A stretch of 64,000 nucleotides of DNA from Chitinophagaceae bacterium (lineage in GTDB: Bacteria > Bacteroidota > Bacteroidia > Chitinophagales > Chitinophagaceae). Positions within the stretch are counted from its first letter, which is position 1; every line of letters begins with the position of its first letter. The translations under genes and the position numbers were made by a program. The stretch lies in assembly GCA_947380605.1 (NCBI GenBank), contig CANCRO010000001.1:1-64000 (forward strand), written 5' to 3'. Shown here piece by piece: positions 9,856-20,231 of this stretch. The notes beneath the pieces are model-generated. The model ran no database searches. It was not told the DNA's origin and saw only the letters and a program-made list of their open reading frames with translations.

Positions 9856-10992
9856 TTGGCAGGTATCTATATTCATATTCCCTTTTGCAAACAGGCTTGC
9901 AATTATTGTAATTTTCATTTCTCAACCTCCCTGCAGTTAAAAGATGAACTGATTACAGCAATGATAAAAGAGATTCACCTTGTCACTGAAAAAGCTACCA
10001 ATTCATCGGAAAAGGAATTATGTGAAACTATTTATTTTGGTGGTGGAACTCCAAGCCTTTTATCTATAGAAGATCTAAACAACATTTTAGCAACTTTATT
10101 TTCAAAATTTGAAATTGCTAAAGATGCAGAGATTACACTAGAAGCTAATCCAGATGATATTACTGCTGAAAAATTATCACTATGGAAAAAAGCAGGAATT
10201 AATCGATTAAGTGTTGGAGTGCAATCCTTTTTGGATCAGGAACTCGTTTGGATGAATAGGGCTCACTCCTCAGCGGATTCACTTCGCTGTATAGATGAAA
10301 TTAAAAATGCAGGATTTTCCGACTATTCAATTGATTTAATCTATGGCTCCCCTTTATTGAATAATCAAGATTGGTTAAATACAATTGATACTGTTATTAA
10401 TAAAAATATACCTCACCTCTCTTGCTACGCACTTACTGTGGAACCTAAAACTGCTTTACACAAAATGATCGCACAAAACAAAAAAGAATCGGTAGATCCC
10501 GAAAAACAAGCTGAACAATTTGTGTTATTAATGAATCAAATGGAACAAGCTGGCTACGAGCATTATGAAATTAGTAATTTTTCAAAACCGGGGAGGAGAA
10601 GTAAGCATAATAGTAGCTATTGGCAGGGTAAAAAATATTATGGATTTGGACCTGCTGCACATAGTTATGACGGAATAAAAAGAAAATGGAATGTTTCCAA
10701 TAATGCTTTATACATTCAGTCCTTGAAAAAAAATTCCATTCCTTCTGAAGAAGAGACACTCACTTCAACACAATCAATCAATGAGTACATCATGACCTCT
10801 TTGAGAACCTTAGAAGGCATCGACCTTGAAAAAATAAACACACAGTTTGGAACAAATCATGTTAATCAATTACTAAACGCTAGCAAAAAATATATACACT
10901 CAGAAAAAATTATTCAGCAAAATTATAGGCTGATTTTGACCAAACAGGGAAAGCTATTCGCAGATGGTATTGCAGCAGATCTATTTTTCTAA
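9856..10992 (+). CDS. hemW: Radical SAM family heme chaperone HemW (coproporphyrinogen III oxidase-like)
   Basis: (M)AGIYIHIPFCKQACNYCNFHFSTS radical SAM CxxxCxxC; YFGGGTPSLL; ORF track starts at 9784 but canonical N-terminus corresponds to TTG at 9856. Confidence 0.92.
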   Translation: MAGIYIHIPFCKQACNYCNFHFSTSLQLKDELITAMIKEIHLVTEKATNSSEKELCETIYFGGGTPSLLSIEDLNNILATLFSKFEIAKDAEITLEANPDDITAEKLSLWKKAGINRLSVGVQSFLDQELVWMNRAHSSADSLRCIDEIKNAGFSDYSIDLIYGSPLLNNQDWLNTIDTVINKNIPHLSCYALTVEPKTALHKMIAQNKKESVDPEKQAEQFVLLMNQMEQAGYEHYEISNFSKPGRRSKHNSSYWQGKKYYGFGPAAHSYDGIKRKWNVSNNALYIQSLKKNSIPSEEETLTSTQSINEYIMTSLRTLEGIDLEKINTQFGTNHVNQLLNASKKYIHSEKIIQQNYRLILTKQGKLFADGIAADLFF

Positions 10993-11001
10993 AAAAAGGC
11001 G

Positions 11002-12039
11002 CTACACCAATATTGATTCAATTTTCGTAAAGCCTTCACGTGGAGAAAGATTTTCCCACAGTATTTTATAAACCGTTTCGGCTATCGGCATAGTAGCAAG
11101 TATACCCTTGTTAATCTGATAAATACTTTTACTAGCAGGATAACCTTCAGCCACCATACTCATTTCAAGTTGAGCAGATTTTACTTCATGTCCCATTCCA
11201 ATCATTTTTCCGAAGGTTCTATTACGACTGTATAATGAATAACAAGTAACTAATAAATCTCCCAAGTAAACAGATGCTGCATAATTGTTTGATCTGCTGA
11301 TGGATGGAAGGGAGGGTGAATCCTCTTGACCAACCTCGATATTTTTTATTCCGGCTTTCTTTAAAAAGCCTGCCATTTCATTAGCGCTATTGGCGATCAA
11401 CACGCTTAAAAAATTATCTCCATAATCTAAACCATGAGCTATTCCTGCACCGACAGCATAAATATTTTTTAACACTGCTGCAAATTGAACACCATAGATA
11501 TCTTCATTTTCAACCGTATTGAGATAATGTGTTTTAAATTTTGCAGCAATTGCATTGGTTGCTATTTTATCTATTCCAGAAAAAGTAAGATAGGACAACT
11601 TTTCTTCTGCTATTTCTTCTGCATGACAAGGTCCCAAGACAGAAAAATAATTTTCAAGCGGAAAATCAAATTCGTTCTGTAGAAAGTCATTAAATAAAAG
11701 ATTTTTCTCTGGTAAAATACCCTTGATGGCACTGATAATTTTTTTTTCAACAAATATATTTTTATCCAAAGACAATAATATGGAGCCTACATAGGCTGAG
11801 GGAATCGCTACAACTATACAGTCAGACTTTCTGATTACTTCCCCAGGATCTGAAGTAAGTTTTAATAAATCAGTATTAAAATAGGTAGTACCTAAATAAG
11901 GTGCGTTATGCTTTGTCTCCATCAATTGTTGAATTGCTTGCTCACTTCTATTCCACCAATGAATGACCTGTCCATTATCAGTTAAGATCTTTGCTATTGC
12001 CGTTCCCCAGCTTCCACTTCCTAAAATTCCAAAAGTCAT
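11002..12039 (-). CDS. gpsA: NAD(P)H-dependent glycerol-3-phosphate dehydrogenase
   Basis: 345 aa; MTFGILGSGSWGTAIAKIL; AVLKNIYAVGAGIAHGLDYGDN. Confidence 0.96.
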   Translation of the reverse strand: MTFGILGSGSWGTAIAKILTDNGQVIHWWNRSEQAIQQLMETKHNAPYLGTTYFNTDLLKLTSDPGEVIRKSDCIVVAIPSAYVGSILLSLDKNIFVEKKIISAIKGILPEKNLLFNDFLQNEFDFPLENYFSVLGPCHAEEIAEEKLSYLTFSGIDKIATNAIAAKFKTHYLNTVENEDIYGVQFAAVLKNIYAVGAGIAHGLDYGDNFLSVLIANSANEMAGFLKKAGIKNIEVGQEDSPSLPSISRSNNYAASVYLGDLLVTCYSLYSRNRTFGKMIGMGHEVKSAQLEMSMVAEGYPASKSIYQINKGILATMPIAETVYKILWENLSPREGFTKIESILV

Positions 12040-12130
12040 ATTGATTGAAAAAAAATTTTTATAAAAGTCTCATCGACTGATTAGAGAGAAGAAAATTTTA
12101 TCATTGGAAAAAATTGGATTGAATAGTCAA

Positions 12131-12841
12131 CTATAAACCTAATTTATCTACAGCTAGTTGAGCTGCTACTTGACTCGCATCCTTTTTATTGTATCCTTTT
12201 CCTTCTGCTACCAGTTCTCCATCTACTGTAGCACCAATTGTAAACAACCTCCTTCCATTTTCAAATTTTTCTTCTAGGGTATCAAATTCTAGCAGCTTTC
12301 CATTTTTATTTGCCCAGCCGTATAATTTATTTTTAATATTAATTTCAATGCCTTCCAAATCATCCATGAATAAGTGAGTAGAAATAATATTTTTTTCTAC
12401 CCAGTGCTGGGTTTTCGCATAGCCTTTATCTAAGTATACTGCACCTATTAAAGCCTCTAATGTATTTCCAAAAATTTGAGATATTTTTAAAGAGCTATCG
12501 TGTTTATTATAAATAGTTATTTTTTTTAGCCCCATTTTAATTCCAATATCATTGAGCTGCTGACGATTGACCATTTTACTTCTCATCTCAGTTAAAAAAC
12601 CTTCGCCTCGGTATGGATATTTTCTAAAAAGATAATGAGCCACAATAGAGCTAAGTACTGCATCACCTAAAAATTCAAGTCGCTCATTATTTTCATCAGC
12701 ACCTTCTCTCACAGAACGATGACTTAAAGCAGTTCTATACAAATTGAGTTCACCCGGAGTAAATCCAAGTACATTAGAAAGTTGTTTTTTAAACTCTTTC
12801 TTTATTTTATCTCCGTAAAAAAGGTTTAGTAAGAATTGCAA
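12131..12841 (-). CDS. rnc: Ribonuclease III
   Basis: 236 aa; NERLEFLGDAVLSSIVAHYLF signature; C-terminal dsRBD; TTG start. Confidence 0.95.
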   Translation of the reverse strand: MQFLLNLFYGDKIKKEFKKQLSNVLGFTPGELNLYRTALSHRSVREGADENNERLEFLGDAVLSSIVAHYLFRKYPYRGEGFLTEMRSKMVNRQQLNDIGIKMGLKKITIYNKHDSSLKISQIFGNTLEALIGAVYLDKGYAKTQHWVEKNIISTHLFMDDLEGIEINIKNKLYGWANKNGKLLEFDTLEEKFENGRRLFTIGATVDGELVAEGKGYNKKDASQVAAQLAVDKLGL

Positions 12842-13047
12842 AATTTAAAAAAATGTTTAATCGAAATTACTGATAATGAATGCAATGAAAAAATATAAAA
12901 CTTAGCAATGACCTATTACTATTTACAATAAGCTAATTACACTAAGCATAATGTAGCAATCCATTTCCAAGAAATAATTGCAGAGAATTACCAATGCTAA
13001 AATGCATACTACTAACTAATGAAGGGAAAAACCTAAAAAGAATGCTA

Positions 13048-14301
13048 TTAAGGTTGGTATTTTTTTACAATTACCGAAGCGTTATGACCTCCGAAACCAA
13101 ATGTATTACTCAATGCAGCGTTCACCGTTCTATGCTGTGCTTTATTGAAAGTAAAGTTGAGTTGAGGATCTAATTCTGGATCGTCTGTAAAGTGATTGAT
13201 AGTAGGCGGAATAATATCTTTGGTAACTGCCATAATACAAGCGAGTGCTTCAATAGCACCAGCAGCGCCAAGACTATGACCAGTCATACTTTTGGTAGAA
13301 CTGATATTTAAATGATAAGCATGTTTACCAAAAACATTTAAAATAGCTTTAGACTCAGCAATATCACCCAAAGGAGTAGAAGTACCATGAACATTGATGT
13401 AATCAATATCTTCTGGATTCATACCCGCATCTTTAAGTGCAGTATGCATTACATTTTTTGCCCCTAGTCCTTCAGGGTGTGGAGCAGTAATATGATGTGC
13501 ATCAGCAGATGCACCTCCGCCGGCAATTTCACAATAGATTTTAGCCCCACGAGCAAGGGCATGATCTAAACTTTCTAGAACAAGTGCACCAGCACCTTCC
13601 CCTACAACAAATCCATCGCGATCTTTATCAAAAGGTCGACTAGCCGTCGATGGGTCATCATTTCTTTCACTTAAAGCTTTCATAGCATTAAATCCACCTA
13701 CTCCTGCAGCATTGATTACCGCTTCGCTTCCACCAGTAAGAATTACATCTGCTCTTCCGATTCGAATATTATCAAAAGCATCTATAATTGCATTAGTTGA
13801 AGAAGCACAAGCGCTCACTACAGCATAATTAGGTCCCCTAAATCCATGACGAATTGAAATTTGCCCTGCGGCAATATCTAAAATCATTTTGGGAATAAAG
13901 AAAGGATTGAAACGAGGAGTTCCATCTCCGGAAGCAAAGTTGAGTACTTCTTCCTGAAAGGTAATTAAACCACCAATACCGCTCGCGAAAATTACACCTA
14001 CTCTGTCTACATCTACATTATCTTTATTAATGCCTGCATCTTTTACAGCTTCATCACTTGCAATAATTGCAAACTGAGTAAATCGATCTATTTTACGGGC
14101 TTCTTTTCGGTCTAAATAAACAGTGGGATCAAAATCTTTAACCTCGCAGGCAAATCTGGTTTTAAATTTAGAAGCATCGAATTGTTTAATATAATCACAG
14201 CCATTTACACCATCAGATAAAGCCTGCCAATATTCAGCAACGGTTTTTCCTAATGGAGTGAGGGCCCCCAATCCGGTTACAACAACTCTCTTTAGATCCA
14301 T
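13048..14301 (-). CDS. fabF: Beta-ketoacyl-ACP synthase II
   Basis: 417 aa; VVVTGLGALTPLG; VSACASSTNAI active site; HGTSTPLGD; NTFGFGGHNAS. Confidence 0.97.
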   Translation of the reverse strand: MDLKRVVVTGLGALTPLGKTVAEYWQALSDGVNGCDYIKQFDASKFKTRFACEVKDFDPTVYLDRKEARKIDRFTQFAIIASDEAVKDAGINKDNVDVDRVGVIFASGIGGLITFQEEVLNFASGDGTPRFNPFFIPKMILDIAAGQISIRHGFRGPNYAVVSACASSTNAIIDAFDNIRIGRADVILTGGSEAVINAAGVGGFNAMKALSERNDDPSTASRPFDKDRDGFVVGEGAGALVLESLDHALARGAKIYCEIAGGGASADAHHITAPHPEGLGAKNVMHTALKDAGMNPEDIDYINVHGTSTPLGDIAESKAILNVFGKHAYHLNISSTKSMTGHSLGAAGAIEALACIMAVTKDIIPPTINHFTDDPELDPQLNFTFNKAQHRTVNAALSNTFGFGGHNASVIVKKYQP

Positions 14302-14333
14302 AAATTTGCCTGCGATGATTAAAACAGAGATGA

Positions 14334-14570
14334 CTACTTAGCGTGTTCTTCAAGGTAAGTAACAGCCTGACCAACAGTTGTAATGGTTTCAGCTTGTTCA
14401 TCTGGAATAGAAATGTTAAATTCTTTTTCAAATTCCATGATTAGTTCTACGGTGTCCAAACTATCGGCACCTAAATCATTAGTAAAAGAAGCTTCTGGAG
14501 TTACCTCCGCTTCATCTACACCTAATTTGTCAACAATTATTTTCTTTACTCTTGTTGCAATGTCTGACAT
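14334..14570 (-). CDS. acpP: Acyl carrier protein
   Basis: 78 aa; [25 protein letters not shown] phosphopantetheine site. Confidence 0.97.
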   Translation of the reverse strand: MSDIATRVKKIIVDKLGVDEAEVTPEASFTNDLGADSLDTVELIMEFEKEFNISIPDEQAETITTVGQAVTYLEEHAK

Positions 14571-14933
14571 AATTATAATATTTAGTTAATCTGGTGCAAA
14601 AATATACTTTTTGAGATAAATACAAAGAAATATAAGTTATAATAAAATTTATTCTAATATTCCCACTCAAAGATGACTTAAAAATGGTTCTTAACTATCT
14701 GAAATTTTTATATCCTCTCCCTATAAATGATCAAAATTTATTTTTTATCATATGATCCTATTAATAAATCTATTTTACTATTATATATATAATAATTTAC
14801 ATAAGATAATTTTATTATTGAAATAATGAATTGATTTTCATGAATACCAAGCTGCTTTATTCATAAAGAAATTCTTTAACATAAAGGCTTCTAACGCCAT
14901 TCATTAAAATGAAAGATTTCACTATATTGTGTT

Positions 14934-15365
14934 ATGGGCTTAAAACAAATATATCATGGTAGCAAAGAATACCAGCAAATGGTTGAGCTTCGTCTTGAAA
15001 TATTGCGAAAGCCACTTGGACTTAGTTTTTCACCAGAAGAATTAGAAAAAGAAAAAGACGACATTTTAATTGGTGCATTTGATGAGGAGGAAATGACAGG
15101 TTGCTGCATACTTACCAAAATCAATGATAACAGTGTAAAGCTTCGACAAATGGCCGTAATGAAAAACATGCAGGGTAAAGGAATCGGAGAAACTATTATA
15201 CAATTTGCTGAAAACATTGCTAGAGACAAGGGCTACAAAACCCTCACCATGCATGCACGTGATACCGCATTAGGGTTTTATGAAAAATACGACTACAAGA
15301 TAGAGGGAGAGGGATTTCTAGAAGTCAATATCCCCCACCATTTGATGAAAAAAAATTTACGATAA
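14934..15365 (+). CDS. GNAT family N-acetyltransferase
   Basis: 143 aa; RQMAVMKNMQGKGIGETIIQFAENIARDKGYKTLTMHARDTALGFYEKYDY. Confidence 0.9.
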   Translation: MGLKQIYHGSKEYQQMVELRLEILRKPLGLSFSPEELEKEKDDILIGAFDEEEMTGCCILTKINDNSVKLRQMAVMKNMQGKGIGETIIQFAENIARDKGYKTLTMHARDTALGFYEKYDYKIEGEGFLEVNIPHHLMKKNLR

Positions 15366-15406
15366 GTACACTATAAAAGATCCAGTCTGCTCAAGATCGA
15401 CCCTGC

Positions 15407-15883
15407 TTATTTTTTAATCTTTTCGGCTAAAACCTTCCTTATCAAGTTTATTTCCTCCTCCAAAAAAGCTTCTTTGGGTACTATAAAAAAAGATCTGGTA
15501 TCAAAATACAAATGGAAAAAATGAGGGCTTTCCATGGTGGCAGTAAATTCTTTCCAAGCCCAGCCTCGACTCCCTTTTTCATTCTCAATAGTAAATTCTT
15601 CCTTACCAAAAGTGGCCTTCAGTCGCTGCTTAAAAGTGATCGATTTCTTATAAATAGTTAAGGGCAATAAAAACCAAAAAGCAAGCATCATCGTAAACCA
15701 CAAAACCGAACTTACTAAAAACGCCATCGGAGAAACCTTTTTAAAAAAGAATAATCCCGCAGCAACTATAGAAAATACGTTTACAATGATGATCATTAAT
15801 TTAATTTCCTGTCGACTAATAAAATGATAACGAAGTGCCTGTATTACCTTACCCTTATTGTAGGTGAAAAATTGAGATGTCAT
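15407..15883 (-). CDS. YcxB-like membrane protein
   Basis: 158 aa; two TM helices plus FYFDTRSFFIVPKEAF C-terminal YcxB-like segment. Confidence 0.55.
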   Translation of the reverse strand: MTSQFFTYNKGKVIQALRYHFISRQEIKLMIIIVNVFSIVAAGLFFFKKVSPMAFLVSSVLWFTMMLAFWFLLPLTIYKKSITFKQRLKATFGKEEFTIENEKGSRGWAWKEFTATMESPHFFHLYFDTRSFFIVPKEAFLEEEINLIRKVLAEKIKK

Positions 15884-16139
15884 GCTACAAATATAATCAA
15901 TAGCCGAAAATGATCGCTAGTGCCCAATTGACGTCTTTTAAAGTACATTCAATTCAAATGAGATATCCCTTAAATACTAAACAAAATAATGAAATGAAAC
16001 TACTTGCAAAACCTTCATTATAATGGATTGCAGTAGTAAAGAGTAGAAAAAACAGCAGCTAGAATTAAATATTAGTTAATTAAAAATTTAAATAACTTAA
16101 ATAATTTATTTTCGTAGTGTTAAATCAATCACTTTCTCC

Positions 16140-17012
16140 TTGTCAGCAATTATTTATTATTTATCGATACCCTTTATCTATCTCATATCTTTATTGCCAT
16201 TCCGCTTACTTTATATTTTATCAGATTTCTTTTATTTCATCCTGTTCTATGTAATTGGTTATCGAAAAAAGGTAATTCTTACCAACCTAACCAATGCATT
16301 TCCAGAAAAAAATACTGCTGAGATAAATCGTATTCATAAAGAATTTTTGAAATATTTCTGTGATCTTTTACTAGAGACATTTAAAACGCTCACCATCAGC
16401 AGAAAAAAAATGCTACGGCATTGTTCTATTGATCCCTCGGCCGAGAAATTATTTAAACAGCTAGCTCAACAAAATAAAAGTATTATTATAGTAATGGGTC
16501 ATAAGGGTAACTGGGAATGGGGCGGAAATACATTTAGTCTTTGTTGCGAACACCAACTTCACGTAATTTATCACCCATTGGAAAATAAATATTTCAATCA
16601 ATTAATTTCTAAAATGAGGGAAAGGTTTGGAAGCAAGCTGATACCGATGAGAGAGACTTTCAGAGAAATGATGAAAAATAATCATTTGTTAACTGCTACT
16701 GCTTTCGTTGCAGACCAATCACCCAATCCAAAGAACGCTCATTGGATGAATTTTTTAAACCAGGATACTGCCGTATTTACTGGTACAGAAAAAATTGCTC
16801 AAAAGCTTCAATATCCAATTGTTTTTGTTTCTATAAAAAAAATAGCCAGGGGCTATTACACTTTACTAGCTGAATGTTTACAAAATCCACCCTACAGTAA
16901 AATAGAAGGTGAAATAACAGAAAAACACACGAAAAAGCTCGAGGCGGATATCATTGAACAACCAGAAACCTGGCTTTGGACTCATAAAAGATGGAAACAC
17001 CAGCGTAAATAA
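16140..17012 (+). CDS. Lysophospholipid/lipid A acyltransferase family protein (LpxL/HtrB-like)
   Basis: 290 aa; GHKGNWEWGG (HX4-5 motif), ADQSPNPKNAHWMNFLNQDTAVFTGTEKIA; TTG start. Confidence 0.88.
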   Translation: MSAIIYYLSIPFIYLISLLPFRLLYILSDFFYFILFYVIGYRKKVILTNLTNAFPEKNTAEINRIHKEFLKYFCDLLLETFKTLTISRKKMLRHCSIDPSAEKLFKQLAQQNKSIIIVMGHKGNWEWGGNTFSLCCEHQLHVIYHPLENKYFNQLISKMRERFGSKLIPMRETFREMMKNNHLLTATAFVADQSPNPKNAHWMNFLNQDTAVFTGTEKIAQKLQYPIVFVSIKKIARGYYTLLAECLQNPPYSKIEGEITEKHTKKLEADIIEQPETWLWTHKRWKHQRK

Positions 17013-17051
17013 ACGCTAAATAAAGTAACTTGCGTTTTTAAAAATCCTATA

Positions 17052-18029
17052 ATGCTACTTGGGAAAGACCTTATATTAGCGACTAAGCCATTTGCGAAAG
17101 AAATAAGAAACCAAAGCTGGTTTCATACACTTTCTACATTAGGACTTTTGATTCTATTACTTGGAAGTACCCTAGCCGTTCCATTAATAGCATTGAAATT
17201 AGTCTGTAGTATTTTAGCGGGTCTATTATTGATTAGAATGTTCATTTTATATCATGATCACCAGCATCATTCCATCTTAACAAATTCCCCAGCTGCTCAG
17301 GTAATCATGACTATAGTTGGAATGTACATGCTTTCGCCTACTAGTATTTGGAAAAGATCACATGATCACCATCACAACCATAATTCGAAATTATTCAGTG
17401 CCAGTATAGGATCCTATCCAATCGTTACTAAAAGAAAATACCAGGAGATGACAGGGTTTCAGAAATTCTCCTACCTCGCCATTCGACATCCACTTACCAT
17501 TTTACTCGGCTATTTTTCAATGTTTATATTAGGCATGTGTGTAAGGTCATTTGTAAGCAACCCTCGTAAACACTACGACTCACTGATAGCATTAGTAATC
17601 CACTTTACAGTGGCCACTCTCTTATTTATTTTTGTGGGATGGCAGGCTTGGTTTTTTATGTTTTTTTTACCATTTTTTATATCTTTAGGAATAGGAGCTT
17701 ACTTATTTTACGCTCAGCACAATTTTCCTGGGGTAGAGTTTTATGAAAATAAAAATTGGGTATACGAAAAAGCTGCGCTTGAATCATCTAGTTATATGAA
17801 AATGCACCCGATTATGGAATGGTTTACCGGAAATATTGGATACCACCATATTCATCACCTAAATTCAAAAATTCCTTTTTACCGTTTGCCTGAAACAATG
17901 AAAAAAATTGCTGAATTGCAAAACTGTAAAACCACTTCGCTTTCTCCCAAATCGGTTAGCGAATGTTTTAAACTAAAAGTGTGGGATCAAGATAGCAATC
18001 AAATGATTGGAGTAAAAGGTCTTGCTTAA
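17052..18029 (+). CDS. Fatty acid desaturase family protein
   Basis: 325 aa; histidine boxes HDHQHH, HDHHHNH and HHIHH with TM segments. Confidence 0.88.
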   Translation: MLLGKDLILATKPFAKEIRNQSWFHTLSTLGLLILLLGSTLAVPLIALKLVCSILAGLLLIRMFILYHDHQHHSILTNSPAAQVIMTIVGMYMLSPTSIWKRSHDHHHNHNSKLFSASIGSYPIVTKRKYQEMTGFQKFSYLAIRHPLTILLGYFSMFILGMCVRSFVSNPRKHYDSLIALVIHFTVATLLFIFVGWQAWFFMFFLPFFISLGIGAYLFYAQHNFPGVEFYENKNWVYEKAALESSSYMKMHPIMEWFTGNIGYHHIHHLNSKIPFYRLPETMKKIAELQNCKTTSLSPKSVSECFKLKVWDQDSNQMIGVKGLA

Positions 18030-18091
18030 ATTTTACTTCTTAAAATATTACAACTATTGATTGGCCGTAACAATTAAAACAACCTAAAAAA

Positions 18092-19123
18092 ATGGAATAT
18101 ACTGCCACACAAATTGCTGGTCTGCTGAATGGTCAGATTGAAGGAGATGCCAATGTATCAATCAATAAATTATCTAAAATAGAAGAGGGTGTCCCTGGGT
18201 CAATTTCATTTTTATCAAACCCTCATTATAACCAATACATTTATGGGACCAATGCTTCCATAGTAATCGTTAATCACTCGCTTGTTCTAACTGGGCCAGT
18301 ATCAGCCACCTTAATAAGAGTAGAAAATGCTGCAATCGCTTTTGCACAACTACTTGAAATGTACAATCAAGTAAAGCTGAATAAAAAAGGTATTTCAAAA
18401 TTATCTTTTATTTCAGAGAGTGCTAAAGTAGGAAGCGATATTTATGCAGGTGAATTTTCTTTTGTAGGTGAAAATACAACCATCGGTAACAATGTTAAAA
18501 TTTATCCGCAAGTATACATTGGAGATAATGCAGTTATCGGTGATAATACAACGCTTTTTGCTGGAGTTAAAATTTATTCAGAAACTCAAATTGGAAAAAA
18601 TTGCATCATCCATTCTGGAACAGTGATTGGAAGTGATGGATTTGGATTTAATCCAGAGGATAATCATAAGAAGGTGGCTCAGATTGGAAATGTAATCATT
18701 GAAGACGATGTAGAAATTGGTGCCAATTGTGCTATTGACAGAGCTACACTTGGTTCAACTATCTTACGCAAAGGAGTGAAATTTGATAACCTTATTCATA
18801 TAGCCCATAACGTAGAAGTGGGAGAAAATACTTATTTCGCTGCTAGTGGAGTAGTAGCAGGATCGACAAAAATTGGAAAAAATTGCATGTTCAGTGGACA
18901 GGTTGGAATAGTAGGGCATTTGACAATCGCGGATAATACGATTATTAGCGCACAATCAGGAATTTCAAAAAGTATTACCAATGCTGGTGAAGTTTATATG
19001 GGTTCACCCGCTTTTGAAGCTAGCAAGTATAGAAAATCTTTTGTTCATTTTCGTAATTTAGATGCCTTGGCCCAGAGAGTCAATAAAATAGAAAAACAAC
19101 AAAACGAAAATAATAAAAATTAA
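18092..19123 (+). CDS. lpxD: UDP-3-O-(3-hydroxyacyl)glucosamine N-acyltransferase
   Basis: 343 aa; left-handed beta-helix hexapeptides; GSDGFGFNPEDNHKKVAQIGNVIIEDDVEIGANCAIDRATLGST. Confidence 0.95.
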   Translation: MEYTATQIAGLLNGQIEGDANVSINKLSKIEEGVPGSISFLSNPHYNQYIYGTNASIVIVNHSLVLTGPVSATLIRVENAAIAFAQLLEMYNQVKLNKKGISKLSFISESAKVGSDIYAGEFSFVGENTTIGNNVKIYPQVYIGDNAVIGDNTTLFAGVKIYSETQIGKNCIIHSGTVIGSDGFGFNPEDNHKKVAQIGNVIIEDDVEIGANCAIDRATLGSTILRKGVKFDNLIHIAHNVEVGENTYFAASGVVAGSTKIGKNCMFSGQVGIVGHLTIADNTIISAQSGISKSITNAGEVYMGSPAFEASKYRKSFVHFRNLDALAQRVNKIEKQQNENNKN

Positions 19124-19301
19124 TTTTTTTACTCTCGATTCACTACTAGCTACCTCACTTTCTATTAGTACCACTCATAATTTTTAATAGGCTTAGCAAT
19201 AAACAGTCTATAACTGAAGGTCTTAAAAGCTTTCGGCTATATTTTTAAATTGCCTATAATAATATAGGGGTGAAAATAGTAAAGCTTATTAACTTTATCA
19301 T

Positions 19302-19754
19302 ATGAGAGCCGTAATACAAAGGGTAATGAATGCTGGAGTTACTATTAATGGAGATGTCCATTCGGAAATAAATAAAGGCCTTTTAGTTTTTATAGGTATT
19401 GAGGATGCAGATTCCGATGAAGACATTGATTGGCTGAGTAAAAAAATAATTCATCTACGCATTTTCGATGATGAGCATAAAGTACCCAACATTTCATTGA
19501 AAGATTTTGAAGGAGATCTGTTATTAGTAAGTCAATTTACACTTCAAGCGAGTACAAAAAAGGGCAACCGACCATCTTATATCCGCGCCAGCAAGGCTAC
19601 CGATGCAATTCCCCTTTATGAAAAAATGATTGTACAGCTAGAGCAGGAGCTTGGAAAAAAGATATTTACCGGTAAGTTTGGTGCAGATATGAAAGTAGCA
19701 TTAGTGAACGATGGGCCAGTAACCATCCTCATAGATTCCAAAAAAAGAGACTAA
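19302..19754 (+). CDS. dtd: D-aminoacyl-tRNA deacylase
   Basis: 150 aa; MRAVIQRVMNAGVTI; LLLVSQFTLQASTKKGNRPSY; FGADMKVALVNDGPVTILID. Confidence 0.97.
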   Translation: MRAVIQRVMNAGVTINGDVHSEINKGLLVFIGIEDADSDEDIDWLSKKIIHLRIFDDEHKVPNISLKDFEGDLLLVSQFTLQASTKKGNRPSYIRASKATDAIPLYEKMIVQLEQELGKKIFTGKFGADMKVALVNDGPVTILIDSKKRD

Positions 19755-19790
19755 CTTAATTTTACCCTACCAAATTTTTAAACTAAGACC

Positions 19791-20126
19791 ATGGAAATTA
19801 AAGAAGCCCAAAGCAAAGTAGATGAATGGATAAAAACAATTGGAGTCCGCTATTTTAGTGAAATGACCAACCTAGGAATTTTGATGGAAGAGGTGGGAGA
19901 GTTATCAAGGATAATGGTTAGAACTTACGGAGAACAGTCTTTTAAAGAATCAGACAAAAACAATGATTTAGCAGACGAGATGGCCGACGTACTTTGGGTG
20001 CTCATTTGCTTAGCCAACCAAACCGGTGTTGATTTAACCACAGCTCTCGAGAAAAATTTTGATAAAAAAAATAATAGAGATGCGCTTCGTCATAAAGAAA
20101 ATTCAAAGTTAAATCCACCACAATAA
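19791..20126 (+). CDS. MazG-like nucleotide pyrophosphohydrolase
   Basis: 111 aa; NLGILMEEVGELSRIMVR...LADEMADVLWVLICLANQTGVDLTTALEKNFDKKNNRD. Confidence 0.9.
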   Translation: MEIKEAQSKVDEWIKTIGVRYFSEMTNLGILMEEVGELSRIMVRTYGEQSFKESDKNNDLADEMADVLWVLICLANQTGVDLTTALEKNFDKKNNRDALRHKENSKLNPPQ

Positions 20127-20193
20127 TTAGTTCGATCGAAGCAGCTTACCTATAAAAGATTTCAAAATTCTACTGAGTATTTAATAGGCCTAG

Positions 20194-20223
20194 TTCAAAA
20201 ACAATTTTACTACCTTAACTTTG
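20194..20223 (+). promoter_or_regulatory. Bacteroidota-type promoter of glyS (TTC-N19-TAACTTTG)
   Basis: TTC at 20194-20196, 19-nt spacer, TAACTTTG at 20216-20223; 8 nt before the ATG at 20232. Confidence 0.5.
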
Positions 20224-20231
20224 TAAGCATT

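Noticed and set aside
14590-14933. 344-bp AT-rich gap between acpP and the GNAT gene considered for an RNA gene
   Set aside because: No tRNA-like cloverleaf, no clear hairpins beyond AT-rich chance pairing
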